Assembly: GCA_041745515.1 (NCBI GenBank) | Contig: JBGTIU010000172.1 | Coordinates: 1 to 9,274, forward strand | Origin: JAKFWF01 sp041745515 | Lineage (GTDB): Bacteria > Pseudomonadota > Alphaproteobacteria > Rhizobiales > Hyphomicrobiaceae | Length of the DNA stretch: 9,274 nucleotides | Direction: 5' to 3' | Shown: positions 5,100 to 9,274 of the stretch, one piece after another | Layout: every line of letters starts with the position of its first letter | Position numbering within the stretch: position 1 is the stretch's first letter | Translations under genes and position numbers: made by a program | The notes under the pieces: generated by a model | The model's input: the letters and a program-made list of their open reading frames with translations, nothing else | Databases searched by the model: none | What the model was told of the DNA's origin: nothing

Positions 5100-6587
5100 A
5101 TGTTGGACCTCGTGCGCTACCATAATACAGTTGGCGGCAAGCCGCGCCCCAGCGAGACGGGTCGGTGGCTTGCGTCTGCGAACCCGTTCACGGGCGAGAA
5201 TTGGGCCGAAGTCCCACAGTGCGGCATCGATGACGTCGACGCCGCGGTCAAGGCTGCACATCGCACCTTTCAGAAGGGGCCCTGGGCCACCACCACTGCG
5301 ACGGCGCGCGGCAAACTCCTGCGCCGCCTCGGTGATCTCATGGCGCGCGACGCGGATAAGCTCGCAGCGATCGAGGTCCGCGATAACGGCAAGCTTCTGG
5401 CCGAGATGGTCGCGCAACTCCGCTACGCCCCTGAATGGTTCTATTATTTTGGCGGATTGGCGGACAAGGTCGAGGGTGGGGTGCTGCCGTCCGACAAGCC
5501 CGACATCTTCCAGTACACGAAGCGTGAGCCGCTTGGCGTGGTGGTGGCCATCACGCCCTGGAACTCACCCCTGCTGCTGCTCACGTGGAAGCTGGCTCCC
5601 GCGCTTGCCGCTGGCAACACGGTCGTCATCAAGCCGTCGGAATTCACATCCTGCTCGACACTCGCACTCATGGATCTCATTCGAGAGGCAGGTTTCCCGG
5701 ATGGTGTCGTGAACACAGTGACCGGCTACGGCGCGGAAATCGGGCCTGCACTGGTCGAGCATCCACTCGTTGCCAAAGTTGCCTTCACGGGCGGTGATGT
5801 GACCGGCGCCGCCGTCTATGCGGCCGCGGCTAAATCGATCAAGCACGTGACATTGGAGCTCGGCGGCAAATCGCCCAACATCATTTTTGCCGACGCCAAG
5901 ATCGACGAGGCCGTGAAGGGGGCCATCTCGGGCATCTTTGCCGCGTCGGGTCAAACGTGCATCGCCGGGTCGCGGCTGCTCGTGCAACGCTCCGTCTACG
6001 ACGAGGTCGCGGCAAAGGTCGTCGCCTTTGCACAATCGGCAAAGCTCGGCGATCCGATGCTGTCGGCGACCCAGGTGGGCCCGATCACGACCAAGCCGCA
6101 ACTCGAGAAAGTCCTGGGCTACATCGACATCGCCCGCTCGGAGGGTGCCCGCTGCCTGCTGGGAGGCGGGGTTCCGGCCGCTCCTGAGCTGGCTCGCGGG
6201 TGGTTCGTCGAGCCGACGATCTTCGGTGACGTCTCCAATCGTATGCGCATCGCACGCGAAGAGGTCTTTGGACCGGTCTTGTCCATCATCCCCTTCGAGG
6301 GCGACCAGGATGCGATCGAGATCGCCAATGACACGATCTACGGGCTGGCTTCGGGCGTGTGGACTTCGGACATCCGGCGGGCTTTCGTCATGGCGGACAA
6401 AATCAAAGCCGGGACAATCTGGGTGAACACCTACCGTGCCGTCAGCTTTATGGCGCCCTTCGGGGGCTTCAAGCAGAGCGGTCTGGGACGCGAAAGCGGT
6501 CAGGAAGCCATCAATGAATATCTACAGACAAAGTGCGTCTGGATCAATCTGGCAGACGGCGTACCCAATCCATTCGTGTTGAGATAG
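5100..6587 (+). CDS. NAD(P)-dependent aldehyde dehydrogenase
   Basis: This 495-residue member of the aldehyde dehydrogenase superfamily oxidises an aldehyde to the free acid. The catalytic set is complete: PWN with Asn155, KPSE at 178-181, the general base Glu253 in TLELGGKSPN, the nucleophile Cys287 in SGQTCIAGSR, EEVFGP with Glu388, and FGGFKQSGLGRE near the C-terminus. Length and a conventional general-base Glu favour a free-acid product over a CoA-acylating enzyme. The ATG at 5100 has GAGG 9 nt upstream; an in-frame TTG at 5082 abuts the beta subunit stop and is less likely. Lying 18 nt after the decarboxylase pair, it most simply oxidises the aldehyde they release. The aldehyde chain length and NAD versus NADP preference cannot be judged by eye. 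Confidence 0.94.
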   Translation: MLDLVRYHNTVGGKPRPSETGRWLASANPFTGENWAEVPQCGIDDVDAAVKAAHRTFQKGPWATTTATARGKLLRRLGDLMARDADKLAAIEVRDNGKLLAEMVAQLRYAPEWFYYFGGLADKVEGGVLPSDKPDIFQYTKREPLGVVVAITPWNSPLLLLTWKLAPALAAGNTVVIKPSEFTSCSTLALMDLIREAGFPDGVVNTVTGYGAEIGPALVEHPLVAKVAFTGGDVTGAAVYAAAAKSIKHVTLELGGKSPNIIFADAKIDEAVKGAISGIFAASGQTCIAGSRLLVQRSVYDEVAAKVVAFAQSAKLGDPMLSATQVGPITTKPQLEKVLGYIDIARSEGARCLLGGGVPAAPELARGWFVEPTIFGDVSNRMRIAREEVFGPVLSIIPFEGDQDAIEIANDTIYGLASGVWTSDIRRAFVMADKIKAGTIWVNTYRAVSFMAPFGGFKQSGLGRESGQEAINEYLQTKCVWINLADGVPNPFVLR

Positions 6588-6634
6588 CGCAGAACCTCGG
6601 CCGAAGTACCGGATCGAGCTGAAGAGAGCCCGCC

Positions 6635-7798
6635 ATGCCATCATCCATTGGCGATCAATACGCCGAAATCCGAGACGCCGTTCGCGCGCTCTGCGCGACG
6701 TTTCCTGCCGAGTACCACCGCAAGGTAGACGAGGCGCGTGGCTATCCGGAGGAGTTTGTCGACGCCTTGACCAAGGCGGGCTGGATGGCAGCGCTCATCC
6801 CGATGGAGTATGGCGGATCGGGTCTTGGCCTGGCCGAAGCCTCTGTCATCATGGAGGAGATCAATCGGTCCGGTGGCAACTCCGGTGCGTGCCACGGCCA
6901 GATGTACAATATGAACACGCTGATTCGCCATGGATCGGAGGCCCAGCGCAAATACTATCTGCCCAGGATCGCGAGCGGCGAGTTGCGTCTTCAGTCCATG
7001 GGCGTGACCGAGCCCACGACAGGCACCGACACGACCAGGATCAAGACCACGGCCACCCGCAATGGCGACCGCTATGTCATCAATGGGCAGAAGGTTTGGA
7101 TTTCAAGGGTGCAGCATTCGGATCTCATGATCCTGCTGGCCCGCACGACACCACTCGATCAGGTCAGCAAGAAATCCGAGGGCATGTCGATCTTCCTGGT
7201 CGATGTGAAGGAGGCCGTGAAGAAGGGAATGACGGTCCGGCCGATCCGCAACATGGTCAATCATGAAACCAATGAGCTCTTCTTCGACAACCTGGAGATA
7301 CCGGCAGAAAACCTGATTGGCGAGGAAGGGCAGGGCTTCAAGTACATCCTCACCGGCCTCAACGCCGAGCGCATTTTGATTGCGGCCGAGTGTATCGGTG
7401 ACGGTTACTGGTTCATCGACAAGGTTGTCGCATACGCCAAGGAGCGCATCGTGTTCGGCAGGCCCATCGGTCAGAACCAGGGTGTGCAGTTTCCGATCGC
7501 CGATAGTTACATCGAGGTGGAGGCTGCGAACTTGATGCGCTTCGAGGCCTGCCGCCTCTTCGACGCGCAGCAGCCCTGTGGCGCGCAGGCCAACATGGCG
7601 AAGTACCTAGCTGCCAAGGCATCTTGGGAGGCAGCTAACGCATGTACCCAATTTCACGGCGGCTTCGGCTTTGCTTGTGAGTACGATGTCGAGCGCAAGT
7701 TCCGCGAGAACCGTCTCTATCAGGTGGCGCCAATCTCGACGAACCTCATTCTGAGCTACGTCGCCGAGCATGTTCTCGGCCTACCGAGATCGTTCTGA
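6635..7798 (+). CDS. Acyl-CoA dehydrogenase
   Basis: This 387-residue FAD enzyme introduces a 2,3 double bond into an acyl-CoA and passes electrons to electron-transfer flavoprotein. The three-domain fold is recognisable: helical N-terminus (1-115), beta domain with SMGVTEPTTGTDTTRIKT (121-138) and NGQKVWIS (150-157), and helical C-terminus with ERIVFGRPIGQNQGVQFPIAD (270-290) and QFHGGFGFACEYDVER (339-354). The catalytic Glu found near the C-terminus of medium- and short-chain enzymes (the YEGT position) is replaced in LYQVAPISTN. Instead Glu245 in GLNAERILIAAE sits where isovaleryl-CoA and long-chain dehydrogenases carry their base. This suggests a branched or otherwise unusual acyl-CoA substrate, as an inference. 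It starts 47 bp after the aldehyde dehydrogenase with GAAGAGAG ahead of the ATG, and its stop overlaps the next start by one base. Confidence 0.92.
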   Translation: MPSSIGDQYAEIRDAVRALCATFPAEYHRKVDEARGYPEEFVDALTKAGWMAALIPMEYGGSGLGLAEASVIMEEINRSGGNSGACHGQMYNMNTLIRHGSEAQRKYYLPRIASGELRLQSMGVTEPTTGTDTTRIKTTATRNGDRYVINGQKVWISRVQHSDLMILLARTTPLDQVSKKSEGMSIFLVDVKEAVKKGMTVRPIRNMVNHETNELFFDNLEIPAENLIGEEGQGFKYILTGLNAERILIAAECIGDGYWFIDKVVAYAKERIVFGRPIGQNQGVQFPIADSYIEVEAANLMRFEACRLFDAQQPCGAQANMAKYLAAKASWEAANACTQFHGGFGFACEYDVERKFRENRLYQVAPISTNLILSYVAEHVLGLPRSF

Positions 7799-8955
7799 TG
7801 GCTGACCGGTCGCAACTGCCGCTTGTGGGACTGACGGTGATAGCGCTCGAGCAGGCGGTCGCAGCCCCGTTCTGCACGGCAAGACTCGCTGACGCCGGCG
7901 CGCGTGTCATCAAGATCGAGCGAACTGAAGGTGACTTTGCGCGCGGCTATGATGATGTTGCGAAGGGGCAGAGCAGTTACTTCGTCTGGCTCAATCGGGG
8001 AAAAGAATCGCTTGTTCTCGATCTCTCTACGCCGAATGGGAAAGATGCTCTGAGCCTACTGCTGTCTGGGGCCGACATCCTCGTCCAGAATCTGAAGCCC
8101 GGAGCGTTGGACCGCCTCGGATTCGCGATCCCCGATCTTTGCCGCACATACCCGCGCCTCGTCGCATGCTCGATCAGTGGTTACGGTGAGCGCGGTCCGC
8201 TCGCCGACCGGAAGGCCTATGATCTTCTCGTGCAGGCCGAATCGGGTCTCTGCTCGATCACGGGTGGTCCGAGCGAACCGGCGCGTGTCGGTATCTCTGT
8301 TGTCGACATCGCAACGGGCGCCACTGCCCACGCCGCCATTCTCGAAGCCCTCCTTGCACGCGCGATGACGGGCGGCGGCGCCGACATCCGGGTTTCCATG
8401 TTCGACGTGATGGCAGACTGGCTCACAGTACCGTTATTGCACCACGAGGGAGGAAAATCGCCGCGCCGTGTCGGTCTCGCGCATCCATCGATCGCGCCCT
8501 ATGGGGTGTTTACGACAAAGGACGGTGCTTCGATCCTGATTTCCATTCAGAGCGACCGGGAATGGGTGAGCCTGTGCCGCCAGTTCCTACGGAACGACAA
8601 CGCGATCAAGGACGCACGTTTTGCAACCAACGTCGCGCGCGTCAGCCACCGCGCCGAGACGGACGCGCTCGTCGCGGCAACATTTGCAGCGCTCGATGCA
8701 ACGACTGCCGAGCAAGCCTTGATCAAGGCCGACATCGCGTTCGCCAAGGTCAACGACATGGCTGGGCTTTCGGGACACCCGCATCTGCGGCGCATAACCG
8801 TCGAGACTCCGGCCGGCCCCGTCTCCTATCCGGCGCCGGCACCGATTTTCGAAGATGCCCCGCGGACCTACGGGCCCGTGCCACACCTGGACGGCCATCG
8901 AGAGTTGCTTGGCCGAAGCAATGACAAAAGCCACTGTCATGAACGGGCAGTCTGA
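7798..8955 (+). CDS. CaiB/BaiF family (family III) CoA-transferase
   Basis: This 385-residue family III CoA-transferase moves CoA from a donor thioester to a carboxylic acid. The N-terminal Rossmann half begins LVGLTVIALEQAVAAPFCTA and shows LADAGARVIKIE (30-41) and LNRGKESLVLDL (65-76). The catalytic aspartate is Asp142 in RKAYDLLVQAESGL, preceded by LVACSISGYGERGP. Length is typical of the family. The ATG overlaps the dehydrogenase stop (TGATG), so translation is coupled and the two proteins are likely made in similar amounts. The natural reading is that it activates the acid made by the aldehyde dehydrogenase, using a donor such as succinyl-CoA or acetyl-CoA, for oxidation by the neighbouring dehydrogenase. 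Mesaconate, itaconate, citramalate, glutarate or carnitine CoA-transferases are relatives; none can be chosen from sequence alone. Confidence 0.93.
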   Translation: MADRSQLPLVGLTVIALEQAVAAPFCTARLADAGARVIKIERTEGDFARGYDDVAKGQSSYFVWLNRGKESLVLDLSTPNGKDALSLLLSGADILVQNLKPGALDRLGFAIPDLCRTYPRLVACSISGYGERGPLADRKAYDLLVQAESGLCSITGGPSEPARVGISVVDIATGATAHAAILEALLARAMTGGGADIRVSMFDVMADWLTVPLLHHEGGKSPRRVGLAHPSIAPYGVFTTKDGASILISIQSDREWVSLCRQFLRNDNAIKDARFATNVARVSHRAETDALVAATFAALDATTAEQALIKADIAFAKVNDMAGLSGHPHLRRITVETPAGPVSYPAPAPIFEDAPRTYGPVPHLDGHRELLGRSNDKSHCHERAV

Positions 8956-8977
8956 GCCAGTGCTTTGTCGGGGCAAT

Positions 8978-9001
8978 ATCGCGTGCCGTTTGACACGCGA
9001 T
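8978..9001. terminator. Hairpin between convergent genes, possible bidirectional terminator
   Basis: ATCGCGTG (8978-8985) and CACGCGAT (8994-9001) form a perfect 8-bp stem with an 8-nt loop, 23 bp after the CoA-transferase stop and about 55 bp from the end of the convergent LysR gene. No T-run follows on either strand, so it lacks the full mark of an intrinsic terminator. It could equally be a protein-binding dyad. Confidence 0.35.
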
Positions 9002-9056
9002 GGAGAGCTCAACGAAAGCCGCCGAAGTCCGAAGTCGCTCGACAAGAGGTTCTTCG

Positions 9057-9274
9057 TCATTTGGTGACCAAACCTTTCGCCACTTCCGCAAATCTGACCT
9101 TCACATAGCCGAGCAGCGCTGCAGCGATCGGCGACAGCTCATGATGGCGCGGCCTGATGATGGCGTAGGAAAAGGGAATCGACGGCACGAGCCGGCGCAC
9201 CGTCACATCCTCGGCGAGCCGGCTGAGCGGCAGGGCGTGGACCACGGCGACGCCGAGCCCGGCGGCGACTAACC
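9057..9274 (-). CDS. LysR-family transcriptional regulator, C-terminal part (runs off right edge)
   Basis: The minus strand enters from the right in frame and ends at a TGA (9059-9057). About 71 codons are present, beginning LVAAGLGVAVVHALPLSRL and ending VRFAEVAKGLVTK. The V-A-A-G-L-G-V-A-V-x-x-A-L-P segment is the hallmark of the second lobe of the LysR effector-binding domain, where the peptide returns after the last interdomain crossover. The DNA-binding end lies beyond the window, so neither its target nor its start can be judged. It converges on the CoA-transferase gene. If it regulates anything by the usual divergent arrangement, that target is to the right and not the cluster seen here. 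Confidence 0.78.
   Translation of the reverse strand, partial: LVAAGLGVAVVHALPLSRLAEDVTVRRLVPSIPFSYAIIRPRHHELSPIAAALLGYVKVRFAEVAKGLVTK

Noticed and set aside
4239..5417. Long minus-strand open frame of 392 codons opposite the decarboxylase and dehydrogenase genes
   Set aside because: It overlaps three well-supported plus-strand genes and its translation matches no family I know. It is a typical antisense shadow of GC-rich codon usage.
5062..5712. Plus-strand open frame of 216 codons inside the aldehyde dehydrogenase gene
   Set aside because: It is a shifted frame of a gene with a full set of ALDH motifs; the translation is low-complexity Ser/Arg-rich.
1..9274. CRISPR array, tRNA, rRNA, riboswitch or phage genes
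   Set aside because: No regularly spaced repeats, no cloverleaf-like sequence and no phage protein motifs were seen on either strand.

Overview
The window looks like an accessory or catabolic island of a GC-rich proteobacterium, most likely an alphaproteobacterium of the Rhizobiales type. The evidence is high GC at third codon positions, an AapJ/BztA-like amino-acid binding protein, a Bug/TctC-type solute receptor, a CaiB/BaiF CoA-transferase and LysR regulators. The taxonomic call is an inference from gene content and codon style; no marker gene is present.

Left edge (1-642): the N-terminal 33 codons of a HicB-type antitoxin run off the left end on the minus strand. Next to it is a decayed IS66-family element. 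It holds the last ~65 codons of the tnpC transposase (minus strand, frameshifted) and a piece of tnpA (plus strand, opposite orientation). The two pieces meet near a perfect 11-bp inverted repeat. The IS debris runs up to the stop codon of the next gene.

Transport arm (643-2699, minus strand): a Bug/TctC periplasmic receptor is followed after 47 bp by a polar amino-acid ABC receptor. Neither has its membrane or ATPase partners in the window. A LysR regulator is transcribed divergently from this pair (2901-3827), and the shared intergenic region carries CTATAG-type repeats.

Catabolic arm (3958-8955, plus strand): five tightly packed genes encode a split thiamine-diphosphate 2-oxoacid decarboxylase (alpha and beta, overlapping, sulfopyruvate/phosphonopyruvate decarboxylase type), an NAD(P)-dependent aldehyde dehydrogenase, an acyl-CoA dehydrogenase and a family III CoA-transferase (overlapping by 1 nt). 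A 20-bp perfect palindrome sits over a plausible -10 box ahead of the first gene. Read as a route, the genes suggest: 2-oxoacid -> aldehyde -> carboxylic acid -> acyl-CoA -> enoyl-CoA, with uptake by one or both receptors. The substrate cannot be fixed from sequence alone.

Right edge: a convergent second LysR regulator enters from the right, and only its C-terminal part is present. A short hairpin lies between it and the CoA-transferase gene.
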